Positions 35,265 to 44,601 are shown, counted from the stretch's first letter. The stretch: DNA of 64,000 nucleotides from Alphaproteobacteria bacterium (GCA_020852655.1 JADZAI010000104.1:1-64000); one strand, 5' to 3'. Notes: a model not told the origin generated them from the letters alone. Made by a program: numbers and translations.

Positions 35265-37340
35265 TCACGACGGCAGCGGCAGGCCGGCCTGGGCGGCAAC
35301 ATGGCGGGCGAGCTGAAGCGCCTCGCCGCCGCTTGCCGTAACGGACTTGACGTTCAGGAGACCCGCCAGCCCTGCGAGCGTCGCGATGCGGCGCGGATTG
35401 AGGGCACCGTTGCCGCGCCAGAGTGCCGGTGCGGACCAGGCGGTGACGGCGGCGCGGCCTTCGATCCAGACGGAGGGCGCGACGTCGACGGCCCAGGCGG
35501 GTTCCTCCACCGGCGGGCGGGCCATGGCGAGGAAGCCGGCAGTGTCGGGCGGCGGCCAGTCGCCGGGGCCGTTGGCGATGTGCAGCAAAGGCGGCAGCGA
35601 GCCGAAGCGGCGCAGCACTTCGTCGCGGATAACGGCGAGATAGGGCTGGAAGCGGTCGAGCGTCTTCAACGGCGGCGTGCCTTCGGGACAGCCGCCGGTG
35701 CGCTCGAAATATTCCGCCGCGAGTCCGCCGAGCGAGGCGAGGACGGTCGTGTCGGGCAGGTCGAAGCGGTCGATCGTGTCGAGGCGGATGCGGAAGGCCT
35801 CATCGAGCAGGTCGAGTTCGCTGCCCATGACGCGCGTCGCCGAGCCGCCGTGGCGGCGGTGGTCGTTCAGCACGGCCGGCGTGAAGGCGATGCGGCCGGC
35901 GGCGGCGCAGGCGAGATAGACGAACCAGTCGCCGCATTGGCGGAAGCTGGTCAGCGCCTCGGCGAGCGGCTGGACGGTGGCGCGGCGCAGGAGGGCGGCG
36001 CTGCCGTTGGGGATGGTGTTCTTGTGGGCGAGCGCGGCGATCACCTCGTCGCGCCCATCGGCGACGTAAGGTGCGCGCCAGCGGTCGAGCGAGAGGTCGT
36101 CGGTGTAGTCGCGATAGTCCTGCGCGAGCACGAGGCCCGAGGCGGAGATGGTACGCGACTGGGCGTAGCTGAGATGCACGTCGGGCGTGAACGGCGCCTT
36201 CAGCGCGGCGAGAAGTTCGGGCGCGCAGCGATCGTCGGATTCGGCGAACCAGACGAGATCGGTCGCCGCGAAGCCGAGGCCCTTGGCCCATTGGCGAAAG
36301 GCGGAGCCGCTGCGGCGGCTGTTGTGGACGATGCGGATCGGGATCGGCGAACGCGCGGCATAGCGTTCGGCGACGGCGAGGCTGTCGTCTGAGGAGGCGT
36401 CGTCGAGGAAGACGATCTCGGCGGGCGGTGCGGTCTGCGCGAGGATCGACTCGAAGCGCTGCGGCAGAAACGGCGCGTGGTTGTAGTTGGGGATGACCGC
36501 GGTGACCTTGAGCTCGGGGCGCGGATCGGTTGCGGGCAGCGGCGGCGGCTCGACCGTGTCGATGCCGGCGCGGCCGTGCTGGATCGCGTGGACCAGCGGA
36601 TTGACGGCGCTCTCGCGCGCCTCGGCAGTGCGGCGGAGATAGCGCGCGGTGCAGAAGCGCGGCGAGGGATCGCGCAGGTCGAAGGCGCCGCCGAGCACGA
36701 AATGGACGAGCGGGTTCTGCCCGGTCGCGGCCACGTCGGGGTAGCGCGCCAGATAGACGTCGGCGTCGAAATGCGGACCGGGGTTCAGCGTGCCGCCGGC
36801 GCCGTGCATCAGGAAATGCGCGAGCGGCGTGATGCCGGGCGGGATCGCGGCGGCATAGCGTTCGAGATACCAGGCGGTGTCGAAGAGCGGATGCGGGTCG
36901 CCGGCGGGGTGGGCGATATAGTGCGCCAGCGGCGCCGCGCCGTTCAGCTCGCCGGCCTTGGTGCGGTAGTGGGTGTCGTCGAAGAGCGGATTCGGCCCGC
37001 TGCCCTTGCCCATGAGGTAGTGGACCAGCGGGCCGCCCCCGAAATCGCGGCAGCCGGGGTGGCGGGCGGCATACCAGTCGGTCCAGAACAGTACCGACGG
37101 GTCGTGGCCGAGGGCGATGCCGCGGTCGAGATAATGGCCGATGGCGTCGGCACGCCAGCGGCCGAGGTCGCCATAGCGCTCGCGATACCAGGCTTCGTCG
37201 AAGACCCCGCTCCCGGCGATCAGGCGCCGCGCGGCGCTGCGCGACAGGCCGGCACCGAGCCCTGCGTCGCGCCAGGCCCTGCGGACGCGGCGGGCGGCAA
37301 ATCGGGCGGCCCGTCCGGGGAGGCCCGCCAGCCCCGTCAT
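35265..37340 (-). CDS. Glycosyltransferase (GT2) with six N-terminal FDxxWYxxRYPDV...NPLxHY repeats
   Basis: A 691-residue protein. Residues about 45-275 hold six tandem repeats of about 36 residues built on FDEAWYRERYGDL...HYLDRG and FDADVYLARYPDV...NPLVHFVLGG. From about residue 289 a GT-A domain follows: VTAVIPNYNHAPFLPQRFESIL, VFLDDASSDDSL and FAESDDR carry the nucleotide-sugar and metal-binding acids. It transfers a sugar to a polysaccharide, glycolipid or protein. The start overlaps the galE stop by 4 bp, so the UDP-galactose supply is probably coupled to it. Confidence 0.85.
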   Translation of the reverse strand: MTGLAGLPGRAARFAARRVRRAWRDAGLGAGLSRSAARRLIAGSGVFDEAWYRERYGDLGRWRADAIGHYLDRGIALGHDPSVLFWTDWYAARHPGCRDFGGGPLVHYLMGKGSGPNPLFDDTHYRTKAGELNGAAPLAHYIAHPAGDPHPLFDTAWYLERYAAAIPPGITPLAHFLMHGAGGTLNPGPHFDADVYLARYPDVAATGQNPLVHFVLGGAFDLRDPSPRFCTARYLRRTAEARESAVNPLVHAIQHGRAGIDTVEPPPLPATDPRPELKVTAVIPNYNHAPFLPQRFESILAQTAPPAEIVFLDDASSDDSLAVAERYAARSPIPIRIVHNSRRSGSAFRQWAKGLGFAATDLVWFAESDDRCAPELLAALKAPFTPDVHLSYAQSRTISASGLVLAQDYRDYTDDLSLDRWRAPYVADGRDEVIAALAHKNTIPNGSAALLRRATVQPLAEALTSFRQCGDWFVYLACAAAGRIAFTPAVLNDHRRHGGSATRVMGSELDLLDEAFRIRLDTIDRFDLPDTTVLASLGGLAAEYFERTGGCPEGTPPLKTLDRFQPYLAVIRDEVLRRFGSLPPLLHIANGPGDWPPPDTAGFLAMARPPVEEPAWAVDVAPSVWIEGRAAVTAWSAPALWRGNGALNPRRIATLAGLAGLLNVKSVTASGGEALQLARHVAAQAGLPLPS

Positions 37341-38314
37341 GGGACCGCGTGCTTGGCGTGCCAGGCGCAGGCGGTGCGGGCGATGGTCGCCATGTCCGAC
37401 ATCACGGGCGTCCAGCCGAGAATGGTGCGGGCACGCGCGGTGGAGGCGATGAGGATCGGCGGGTCGCCGGCGCGGCGCGGCGCCGCCTCGACGGGCACTG
37501 ACCGACCGGCAGCGGCGCCGACGGCGGCAATGATCTCGCGCACCGACGCCCCGGCGCTGGTGCCGAGGTTGAAGGCGCCGCTCTCGCCGCCGCGGGCGAG
37601 ATGCTCCAGCGCCTTCACATGCGCGTCGCCGAGGTCGGTGACGTGGACATAGTCGCGGATGCAGGTGCCGTCTTCGGTCGGGTAATCCTCGCCGAACAGC
37701 CGGAAGACTCCGCCCTGCCCCATCGCCGCCTTCACCGCGAGCGGGATGGCGTGGGTTTCGGGATCGTGGAGTTCGCCGATCTCGCCGTCGGGATCGGCGC
37801 CGGCGGCGTTGAAATAGCGCAGCGCCGCCCATTGCAGGCCATAGGCCTTCTCGTAATCCTTCAGCGCCATTTCCAGACTGAGCTTGGTCGCGCCATAGGC
37901 GTTGATCGGCGCTTTGGGCGAGTCCTCCAGGATGGGCGAGGTGTCCGGGACGCCATAGACCGCGGCGCTCGAGGAAAAGACGATGACGCCGATGCCGGCC
38001 CGGCGCATCGCGTCGAGGAGCTCGATGCCGCCGGCGACATTGGCGCGGTAATACTGCGCCGGGCGCGCGACGGAATCGCCGACCAGCGACAGCGCGGCGA
38101 AGTGCATCACGGCGTCGGGCTTGTGGCTGGCGAAGATGGCGTCGAGGAAGGCCGGGTCCGTGACGTCGCCGACTTCCAGCGGCCCCCACTTCACGGCCGA
38201 ACGCCGGCCCTGGCTGAGATTGTCCGCGGCCACGGGCTCGTGGCCGGCCTGGGACAAGGCCTTGCAGGCATGGCTGCCGACATAGCCGGCCCCTCCGGTG
38301 ACGAGGACTCTCAT
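37337..38314 (-). CDS. galE: UDP-glucose 4-epimerase
   Basis: A 325-residue extended short-chain dehydrogenase with the NAD motif GGAGYVGSHACKAL at the N-terminus, catalytic Ser in FSSSAAVYG and the YGATK (YxxxK) pair, and GTCIRDYVHVTDL typical of GalE. It interconverts UDP-glucose and UDP-galactose in the cytoplasm. The downstream glycosyltransferase is translationally coupled. Confidence 0.93.
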   Translation of the reverse strand: MRVLVTGGAGYVGSHACKALSQAGHEPVAADNLSQGRRSAVKWGPLEVGDVTDPAFLDAIFASHKPDAVMHFAALSLVGDSVARPAQYYRANVAGGIELLDAMRRAGIGVIVFSSSAAVYGVPDTSPILEDSPKAPINAYGATKLSLEMALKDYEKAYGLQWAALRYFNAAGADPDGEIGELHDPETHAIPLAVKAAMGQGGVFRLFGEDYPTEDGTCIRDYVHVTDLGDAHVKALEHLARGGESGAFNLGTSAGASVREIIAAVGAAAGRSVPVEAAPRRAGDPPILIASTARARTILGWTPVMSDMATIARTACAWHAKHAVP

Positions 38315-38389
38315 ACGGGCTCCCGCGATTCAACCGCGTGTAGCACAGCCCGTGCCATCGCAGGCGATGCGGCGATAAGGGTGCCCGTT

Positions 38390-38417
38390 GAAAGTAAGGA
38401 AATTTTGCCTTACTTTC
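38390..38417 (+). promoter_or_regulatory. Perfect palindrome upstream of the AbrB/PIN pair, probable operator
   Basis: Arms GAAAGTAAGG and CCTTACTTTC (10 bp each, perfect) flank an 8-bp AT-rich spacer, ending 17 bp before the antitoxin ATG. It is the most AT-rich stretch locally and probably overlaps the promoter. AbrB/MazE-type antitoxins dimerise on such sites. Confidence 0.65.
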
Positions 38418-38434
38418 TTGTCGAGAGGGTTGTC

Positions 38435-38695
38435 ATGGGCACGTTGAAAGTCACCGCTAAAGGTCAGGTCACGCTGAAGAAGGACGTGCTGCGGCATTTG
38501 GGCGTCGCGCCGGGCCAGAAGGTCGACATCGACATGATGCCGGACGGAAGCGTCGAGATTCGGGCGATGAGAGCCAAAGATGCGTCAGGCAATGTTGCGG
38601 ACCTCCTCGGGCTGCTGAAGCGCTCTGGACAACCCGCTCTCACGATTGAGGAAATGAACGATTTGATTGCAGACGGCTGGGCCGGCAGACGGTGA
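38435..38695 (+). CDS. AbrB/MazE-family antitoxin
   Basis: An 86-residue protein with an N-terminal SpoVT-AbrB domain (GTLKVTAKGQVTLKKDVLRHLGVAPGQKVDI) and a C-terminal toxin-binding tail (LTIEEMNDLIADGWAGRR). The ATG follows GAGAGGG. It overlaps the PIN toxin by 4 bp (GTGA) and probably represses its own operon through the palindrome at 38390-38417. Confidence 0.88.
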   Translation: MGTLKVTAKGQVTLKKDVLRHLGVAPGQKVDIDMMPDGSVEIRAMRAKDASGNVADLLGLLKRSGQPALTIEEMNDLIADGWAGRR

Positions 38696-39090
38696 AGATT
38701 GCCGTCGACACCAATATCCTCGTTCGCCTTTTGACGAATGACGACGCAGCGCAGGGTGCCATAGCGGCGACGCTGCTGCGGGAGGCCGAGGCCGTCGTAG
38801 TCACCGTGCCGACCTTGTGCGAGTTGGTCTGGGTTCTCTCGCGGGGATATAAACTACCCGCTGCCGATCTCGCCCGCGCGATCCGGGGACTTCTCAACTC
38901 CGGTAACGTCGTGATGGATCGGCCGGCGGTTCAGGCCGGGCTCGACCTGCTCGATTCAGGAGGCGATTTCGCGGACGGCGCCATGGCGCATGAGGGCCGC
39001 CAATTGGGTGCGGAGCGCTTCATCTCGTTCGACCGGAAAGCCGTGCAGCTACTTCTTGCGGCTGGTCACAGCGCCAGTGTTGCAGCTTGA
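38692..39090 (+). CDS. VapC-like PIN-domain toxin
   Basis: A 132-residue PIN ribonuclease with Asp in IAVDTNILVRLL, Glu in TLCELVWVL, Asp in GGDFADGAMA and Asp in ISFDRKAV. It starts with GTG inside the antitoxin stop, so it is made in coupled amounts. VapC toxins cut specific tRNAs or rRNA; here tRNA-Glu lies just downstream on the other strand, which may be coincidence. Confidence 0.88.
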   Translation: MKIAVDTNILVRLLTNDDAAQGAIAATLLREAEAVVVTVPTLCELVWVLSRGYKLPAADLARAIRGLLNSGNVVMDRPAVQAGLDLLDSGGDFADGAMAHEGRQLGAERFISFDRKAVQLLLAAGHSASVAA

Positions 39091-39103
39091 TAGCGCTGAG
39101 AAG

Positions 39104-39178
39104 TGGCGCGGCCTACGGGAATCGAACCCGTCTTTACAACGTGAAAGGCTGTCGTCCTAACCGATAGACGAAGGCCGC
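39104..39178 (-). tRNA. tRNA-Glu (anticodon TTC), CCA encoded
   Basis: On the minus strand, acceptor GCGGCCT pairs with AGGCCGC. The sequence TCGTCTA after the acceptor is typical of tRNA-Glu. Anticodon stem ACAGC/GTTGT encloses loop CTTTCAC (anticodon TTC), and the T arm is ACGGG-TTCGATT-CCCGT. The discriminator is G and the CCA is encoded. Length 75 nt. Confidence 0.94.
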
Positions 39179-39252
39179 GCGGGAGCGGGGTGGATACCCG
39201 CATGCCCCCGGGAAGGCAAGCGATTCGGGCGTGAAACCGTGGGGTTATGGGC

Positions 39253-40107
39253 TCACGGGGCGAGGAAGGCGCGGAGGGGCGCAGCCGCGCTCGCTGCCTG
39301 GCGCAAGCCGGCTTCGGCCGTCGGGGCGCGGATGGCGGGATCGAGGGCGTTGAGGCCCATGGCGGCACGGGCGGCGGCGTCCGGTTCGATGACGTGGACT
39401 GCGGCACCGGCGGCTTCCAGCCTGGCGATCTCCCCGGGCAAGGTCGGCGAACCGCCCGGGAGGCCGGCCTGCCCCATCGGGGAGAGGATCAGCACCGCCG
39501 CCGCACCGACGGCAAGGTCGGCGTTTTCCGCAGAGCGCATGCCGCCGTCGACATAGCGACGGCCACCGATCGAAACCGGCGGCCAGACGCCCGGCACGGC
39601 GCAACTGGCGGCGACGGCGTCGATCAGGCTGACACCGGAGCCGGCGTCGAAGGCACGGAAGACGCCGCTTTCCGCGTCGATCGCGGTGAGCGAGAGCGGC
39701 CGCGCCGGCCAGTCATGCGACGGCAGGCGGGCGGCGATGACGGCGCGGCGGGCCGCTTCGCCGACTGTTTTGGTCTCCAGCGCAAGGCGGCCGATGCGCC
39801 GATTGCGTTCGGCGGGATCCTTGACGCCCGTGAGGGCTGTGAAGGCGCGGATCAGTTCGGCCATCTGGCTGGGGTCGGGCGAGATTTCCGCGACCTGCTT
39901 TGCCGGGTCGATCTGGCGCGCGAGCAGCTCGGCGGGCGCCACGCCGCTGCCGAGCTGTCCTCCGACGGCGGCGCCGGCCGAGGTGCCGATGACGGCTGAT
40001 GCCTTGGTGAGGTCGATGCCCTGTTCGGCGAGGCCGGCGATGAGGCCGGTCATCCATGCGATGCCGGAGAGGCCGCCTCCGCCGAGGACGAGTGTCATGT
40101 CGCGCAT
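39253..40107 (-). CDS. Patatin-like phospholipase
   Basis: A 284-residue patatin-fold hydrolase: oxyanion loop LVLGGGGLSGIAW, nucleophile Ser in GTSAG (GxSxG) and catalytic Asp in YVDGG (DGG). No signal peptide. These enzymes hydrolyse acyl esters of phospholipids or other lipids; the physiological substrate is unknown. It is a stand-alone gene, 28 bp from the small secreted-protein gene upstream. Confidence 0.88.
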   Translation of the reverse strand: MRDMTLVLGGGGLSGIAWMTGLIAGLAEQGIDLTKASAVIGTSAGAAVGGQLGSGVAPAELLARQIDPAKQVAEISPDPSQMAELIRAFTALTGVKDPAERNRRIGRLALETKTVGEAARRAVIAARLPSHDWPARPLSLTAIDAESGVFRAFDAGSGVSLIDAVAASCAVPGVWPPVSIGGRRYVDGGMRSAENADLAVGAAAVLILSPMGQAGLPGGSPTLPGEIARLEAAGAAVHVIEPDAAARAAMGLNALDPAIRAPTAEAGLRQAASAAAPLRAFLAP

Positions 40108-40135
40108 GGCGTTGCTCCCTCTATGCCGGTCGCCT

Positions 40136-40471
40136 TCAGGGCCTGGCGCGACATTTCCCGAAGGAGATGTCGGTCGTCTTCTCGGCGAGCTGAACGTCCA
40201 TGTACTCCATCGACGGCCACAGGCGGAATTTCAGATCCTTGCCGTCCACCTCGATCGCCCCGGAGGCCGCGGTGCGGTCGACGGTGATCTTCGCGATCGA
40301 ACAGCCATGCACCGTCTCGCGGCAATGGGAGAGCGTGCCGCGGTCGAAGTCGAGCAGGACGTGGAAGCCGATCGTCTCGGTGCGGCACTGGTCCTGCGTG
40401 CAGACATGGCGAACGCTCGGATCGCACAGAAGGATGGCGGTCGCGGCCATGAGGGTGGTCGAGAGCATCTG
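40136..40471 (-). CDS. Small secreted Cys-rich protein of unknown function
   Basis: A 111-residue protein with a probable signal segment (MLSTTLMAATAILLCDP) and Cys in SVRHVCTQDQC, LSHCRETVHGC and FGKC, suggesting disulfides in the periplasm. It begins 11 bp after the recJ stop, at ATG 40471. I do not recognise a family. Confidence 0.6.
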   Translation of the reverse strand, partial: QMLSTTLMAATAILLCDPSVRHVCTQDQCRTETIGFHVLLDFDRGTLSHCRETVHGCSIAKITVDRTAASGAIEVDGKDLKFRLWPSMEYMDVQLAEKTTDISFGKCRARP

Positions 40472-40482
40472 CGTTGCGTCCG

Positions 40483-42261
40483 TTAGGGCTGCGTCACCGG
40501 GGCGACGTCTTCGATCGAGAGTTCGACGCGCCGCTCGCCCTGCCATTCGTTGAGCAGGAGGCGGCCGGCGAGATGCACCTTGCTGCCCTTCCGGGCGAGC
40601 GCGGCGCCGACTTCGGTGTTGGCGGCGCGGAAGGCGATCGCCTTCAGCCGCGCATTGCCGCACATGACGACGACCGAGCTGTGGTTCTCGCCGACGATCT
40701 GGCTGTTGACGATGCAGGCATCGGGGACGGCGAACACGGGCTCGGGATTGCCGGCGCCGAACGGGCCGGCGCGTTCCACCATGTCGTGCAGGCCCTCGGT
40801 CAGCGCCTGCGGTCCCGCGACGGCGTCGATGGCATAGAGGCCGCGGTCCTGCCGCGCGGCAACTTCGGGCGCGAGGCGTGCGTTCAGGAAGGCGATGACA
40901 TCGGCGAGATTCTCGCGCGGTGCCGAGAGTGCGGCGGCCATGCGGTGACCGCCGCCGCTGGTGAGAAGGCCTTCCTCGCGCGCCGCCGTTACAGCGCCGC
41001 CGACATCCACGCCGGAGACGGAGCGCAGCGATGCCTTGGCGCTGGTGTCGTCGAGCGCGAACACCGCGGCGGGGAGATCGAAGCGATCCTTCAGGCGTCC
41101 CGCGACGATGCCGATGACGCCGGGATGCCAGCCGTCGCCGTGGGCGGCAGCGAGGCCCTCCCCTACCCCCTCGGCGCGGAGCTGCGCGGTGGCGCGTTCC
41201 AGCACTTCGGCTTCGATGGCCTGGCGTTCGCGGTTGTAGCGGTCCAGTTCGAGCGCGGCCTTGGCGGCGAAGTTCGGATCGTCCGTCGACAGAAGAAGGG
41301 CGCCGAGATCGGCCCGCCCGACACGGCCGCCGGCGTTGACGCGCGGGCCGAGGGCGAAACCGAAATGGCTGGCGCGGATGGGGCCTTTGAGGCCGGCGAT
41401 GTTGCGGAGGGCGACGAGACCGGCGGAGCCGCCGCCCGCCTGGAGCTGCTTCAGGCCCTGGTTGACGAAGGCGCGGTTCAGCCCCGTCAGCGGGACGACG
41501 TCGCAGATCGTTGCGAGGGCAACGAGGTCGAGATACTGGCGAAGGTCCGGCTCCTTGGTCGTCGCCGAGAACCAGTTGCGGCGGCGCAGCTCGCGATTGA
41601 TGCCGACGAGCAGCATGAAGGTGACGCCGGCGGCGCAGAGATGACCGAGGCCGGACTCGTCCGCCGGCCGATTGGGGTTCACGATGGCGAAGGCGTGCGG
41701 GGCGCGCTCGGCCATCATGTGGTGGTCGGCGACGATGACGTCGAGGCCGGCGTCGCGGGCGGCTTCGAGCGCGTCGAAGGCCTGGGCGCCGCAGTCGACG
41801 GTGATGACGAGGCGGACGCCTTCGGCGGCGAGGTTCCTCAGTGCGGTCGGGTTCGGGCCGTAGCCCTCGACCATGCGGTCGGGGATATAGAGGCGGAGGA
41901 AGCGGCCGAGGCTGCGAAAATAGCGCAGCAGCAAGGCCGAAGAGGCACCGCCGTCGACGTCGTAGTCGCCGAAGACGGTGCAGGGTTCATCCGCGACGAT
42001 GGCGTCGGCGATGCGCGACGCCGCAGCGTCGAGATCGGCCAGCGTCGAGGGATCGGGCATCCAGGCACGCAGCGAAGCGTCGAAATGGCTCGCGATGCGG
42101 GTTTCGTCGACGCTGCGTCCGGCGAGGATGCGGGCGAGCAGGTCGGGGACGGCGTGACGGCGCGCGATGTCGGAGGCGCGGGTTTCGTCGCCGAGGCGGA
42201 AGCGCCAGGTCTTGCCGGCCGCCGAGCGCGTAACGCCCAGGCAGACTGCGCCGGCGGTCAT
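40483..42261 (-). CDS. recJ: Single-stranded-DNA exonuclease RecJ
   Basis: A 592-residue DHH-family exonuclease with motif GDYDVDGGASS, VDCG, the DHH motif VIVADHHM and the DHHA1 site GGGHRMAAA. The C-terminal OB domain ends with GRLLLNEWQGERRVELSIEDVAP. RecJ degrades single-stranded DNA 5' to 3' in mismatch and recombination repair. ATG 42261 overlaps the glpX stop by 4 bp. Confidence 0.94.
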   Translation of the reverse strand: MTAGAVCLGVTRSAAGKTWRFRLGDETRASDIARRHAVPDLLARILAGRSVDETRIASHFDASLRAWMPDPSTLADLDAAASRIADAIVADEPCTVFGDYDVDGGASSALLLRYFRSLGRFLRLYIPDRMVEGYGPNPTALRNLAAEGVRLVITVDCGAQAFDALEAARDAGLDVIVADHHMMAERAPHAFAIVNPNRPADESGLGHLCAAGVTFMLLVGINRELRRRNWFSATTKEPDLRQYLDLVALATICDVVPLTGLNRAFVNQGLKQLQAGGGSAGLVALRNIAGLKGPIRASHFGFALGPRVNAGGRVGRADLGALLLSTDDPNFAAKAALELDRYNRERQAIEAEVLERATAQLRAEGVGEGLAAAHGDGWHPGVIGIVAGRLKDRFDLPAAVFALDDTSAKASLRSVSGVDVGGAVTAAREEGLLTSGGGHRMAAALSAPRENLADVIAFLNARLAPEVAARQDRGLYAIDAVAGPQALTEGLHDMVERAGPFGAGNPEPVFAVPDACIVNSQIVGENHSSVVVMCGNARLKAIAFRAANTEVGAALARKGSKVHLAGRLLLNEWQGERRVELSIEDVAPVTQP

Positions 42262-43223
42262 CCCGCCGGGCGCGGGTGGCGCGTCTTGATCCAGCGAACC
42301 GTGCCGGTCGCGGAGCGCATGACGACGGTCTCGGTCGTCAGGTGGTCGCCGATTTCCAGCACGCCGTTGAGCATCGAGCCGGTGGTGACGCCGGTCGAGG
42401 CGAAGATGACGTCGCCGGAGGCAAGCTCGGTCGTGACGTATTTCTTGGTCAGGTCCTTGAGCCCGATGCGCTCGGCCCTGGCACGCTCGTCGTCGGTCTT
42501 GAACACCAGGCGACCCTGCATCTGGCCGCCGATGCAGCGGAGCGCCGCCGCGGCAAGGACACCCTCGGGGGCGCCGCCCTGGCCGATATAGATGTCGATG
42601 CCGGTGCCGGGCTCGGAGCAGTCGATGACGCCGGCGACGTCGCCGTCGGTGATGAGGCGGACGGCTGCGCCGGTCTTCCGGACCGAGGCAATGATGTGCG
42701 AATGGCGCGGACGGTCGAGGATGCAGGCAGTGATCTGATCGACGCGGCAGCCCTTGGCCTTGGCGAGGGCGATCACGTTGTCGGCGGCATCGGCGTCGAG
42801 ATCGACAACGCCTTCGGGATAACCCGGGCCAATCGCGATCTTGTCCATGTAGGTGTCGGGGGCGTGGAGCAGCGTGCCGCCCACGGCGAGGGCGACGACG
42901 GCCATGGCGCCGGGCATGTGCTTCGCGGTGAGGGTGGTGCCTTCCAGCGGATCGAGCGCGATGTCGACCTTCGGGCCGCGCCCGGTGCCGACCTTCTCGC
43001 CGATGAAGAGCATCGGGGCTTCGTCGCGTTCGCCTTCGCCGATGACGACCGTGCCGTCGATGTCGAGCTTGTCGAACGCCTTGCGCATAGCGTCGACGGC
43101 GGCCTGGTCGGCGGCCTTCTCGTCGCCACGGCCAGCCAGGCGGTAAGCGGCCAGTGCCGCTGCTTCGGTGACCCGGCACACCTCGATAGCCAAGGTGCGG
43201 TTCAACAACGCGGCTTCGCTCAT
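42258..43223 (-). CDS. glpX: Class II fructose-1,6-bisphosphatase
   Basis: A 321-residue GlpX-type phosphatase with metal-binding GEGERDEAPM and ALDPLEGTT, and ITDGDVAGVI and GIDIYIGQGGAPEGVLAAAAL. It catalyses the irreversible step of gluconeogenesis. It lies between hom and recJ in the same direction, and the hom-glpX gap is 85 bp. This alphaproteobacterial order (aminotransferase-hom-glpX-recJ) is familiar. Confidence 0.94.
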   Translation of the reverse strand: MSEAALLNRTLAIEVCRVTEAAALAAYRLAGRGDEKAADQAAVDAMRKAFDKLDIDGTVVIGEGERDEAPMLFIGEKVGTGRGPKVDIALDPLEGTTLTAKHMPGAMAVVALAVGGTLLHAPDTYMDKIAIGPGYPEGVVDLDADAADNVIALAKAKGCRVDQITACILDRPRHSHIIASVRKTGAAVRLITDGDVAGVIDCSEPGTGIDIYIGQGGAPEGVLAAAALRCIGGQMQGRLVFKTDDERARAERIGLKDLTKKYVTTELASGDVIFASTGVTTGSMLNGVLEIGDHLTTETVVMRSATGTVRWIKTRHPRPAG

Positions 43224-43308
43224 CTAGTCCCCAATGAATCCAATGCAGCCGCGACTCGTGCGGGTTTCGCTTTGGCGGAGCGGGTTTAGCCCCCGCCGCC
43301 ACCCCCGG

Positions 43309-44601
43309 TCAAAGTCTTTCCATCCGGATCATGCAGGGCGGTTCGACCACCGCCCCGGCCGCCTCGACGGCCTTCATGGCCGCAATGACAGCCGCCTCAC
43401 GCGCCTCATGCGTGATGATGACGATCGAGACCTTCTCGTCCGGCGCCCGGCCGCGCTGGATCATGCTCTCTATCGAGACCGCCTGGTCGGCCAGGCAGCT
43501 AGCGATGGTCGCCAGCACGCCCGGACGATCGAGCACGTTAAACCGCAGGTAGAACGTCCCCTCCCGCTCGCCCAGATTGGCCCGCTCGGGCACGACAAGC
43601 GAGGCGGTGGGGATACCGAAGGCCGGGATCCTGAGGCCGCGGGCGATGTCGATGAGGTCGGACACGACGGCCGACGCGGTCGGCCCGGCCCCGGCGCCGC
43701 GCCCCTCCAAGACCGAAACGCCGGCGGCGCTCGATTCGGTGACGACGCCGTTGAGGACGCCCATGACGTCGGCGAGCGGGGTGCCCAGCGGCACCATGGT
43801 GGGGTGGACGCGGGCCTCGACGCCCCGCGCCGTCACGGCGGCGATGCCGAGCAGCTTGATGCGATGGCCGAATTCGGCGGCGAAGCTGATGTCGACGGGC
43901 GAGATGCGGTCGATGCCCTGGACATAGACGCCGGCGGCGTCCGGGGCGGTCCCGAAGGCAAGGCTCGCGAGGATGGCGAGCTTGTGGGCGGTGTCGAAGC
44001 CGCCGGTGTCGAGGGTGGGATCGGGCTTTTCCGCGTAGCCCAGGTCCTGCGCCTCGGCGAGCACGTCGGCGAAGGGCCGCCCGGTCTCCTCCATCTGCGT
44101 CAGGATATAATTGCAGGTGCCGTTGAGGATACCGACGACGCGCGTGATGATGTTCCCGGCGAGTCCTTCCCGCAGCGCCTTGACGATCGGAATGCCCCCG
44201 GCGGCCGCCGCCTCGAAGTTGAGGGCGAGGTTCCACTTTTCGGCGAGGGCCGCCAGACGCGCCCCCTGCGCGGCGATCAGCGCCTTGTTCGCGGTGACGA
44301 CGTGCTTGCCGGATTCCAGCGCCTTTTCAACGACCTGCGCCGCGACGTTCTCACCGCCGATCAACTCCACGAGGACGTCGATAAGGTCGGACTGGGCCAA
44401 CTCCCGGGCGTCCTCGAACCATTCGAAGCGCCCCGGCCAGAAGCCACGGTCCTTGTGCCGGTCGCGGGCGCTGATGCCGTTGATCTGGATGCGCCGGCCG
44501 CAGCGCGCGGCGATGTGGTCCTCGTTCTCGGTGAGCAGGCGAACGAGCCCGCCGCCGACCGTGCCGAGGCCGGCGATACCGATGCGCAGCGGCTCCTTCA
44601 T
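43309..44601 (-). CDS. hom: Homoserine dehydrogenase with ACT domain
   Basis: A 430-residue protein: NAD(P)-binding IGIAGLGTVGGGLVRLL, the catalytic region AAAAGGIPIVKALREGLAGN and NGTCNYILTQM with the substrate-binding acids EAQDLGYAEKPDP. A C-terminal ACT domain (FNVLDRPGVLATIASCLADQAVSIESM) is the likely threonine-feedback site. It makes homoserine for threonine and methionine. The start overlaps the aminotransferase stop by 4 bp. Confidence 0.94.
   Translation of the reverse strand: MKEPLRIGIAGLGTVGGGLVRLLTENEDHIAARCGRRIQINGISARDRHKDRGFWPGRFEWFEDARELAQSDLIDVLVELIGGENVAAQVVEKALESGKHVVTANKALIAAQGARLAALAEKWNLALNFEAAAAGGIPIVKALREGLAGNIITRVVGILNGTCNYILTQMEETGRPFADVLAEAQDLGYAEKPDPTLDTGGFDTAHKLAILASLAFGTAPDAAGVYVQGIDRISPVDISFAAEFGHRIKLLGIAAVTARGVEARVHPTMVPLGTPLADVMGVLNGVVTESSAAGVSVLEGRGAGAGPTASAVVSDLIDIARGLRIPAFGIPTASLVVPERANLGEREGTFYLRFNVLDRPGVLATIASCLADQAVSIESMIQRGRAPDEKVSIVIITHEAREAAVIAAMKAVEAAGAVVEPPCMIRMERL

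Noticed and set aside
34467-36392. Long plus-strand open frame across phnC and the glycosyltransferase
   Set aside because: It crosses two well-supported minus-strand genes and the gap between them, with biased composition and no motif.
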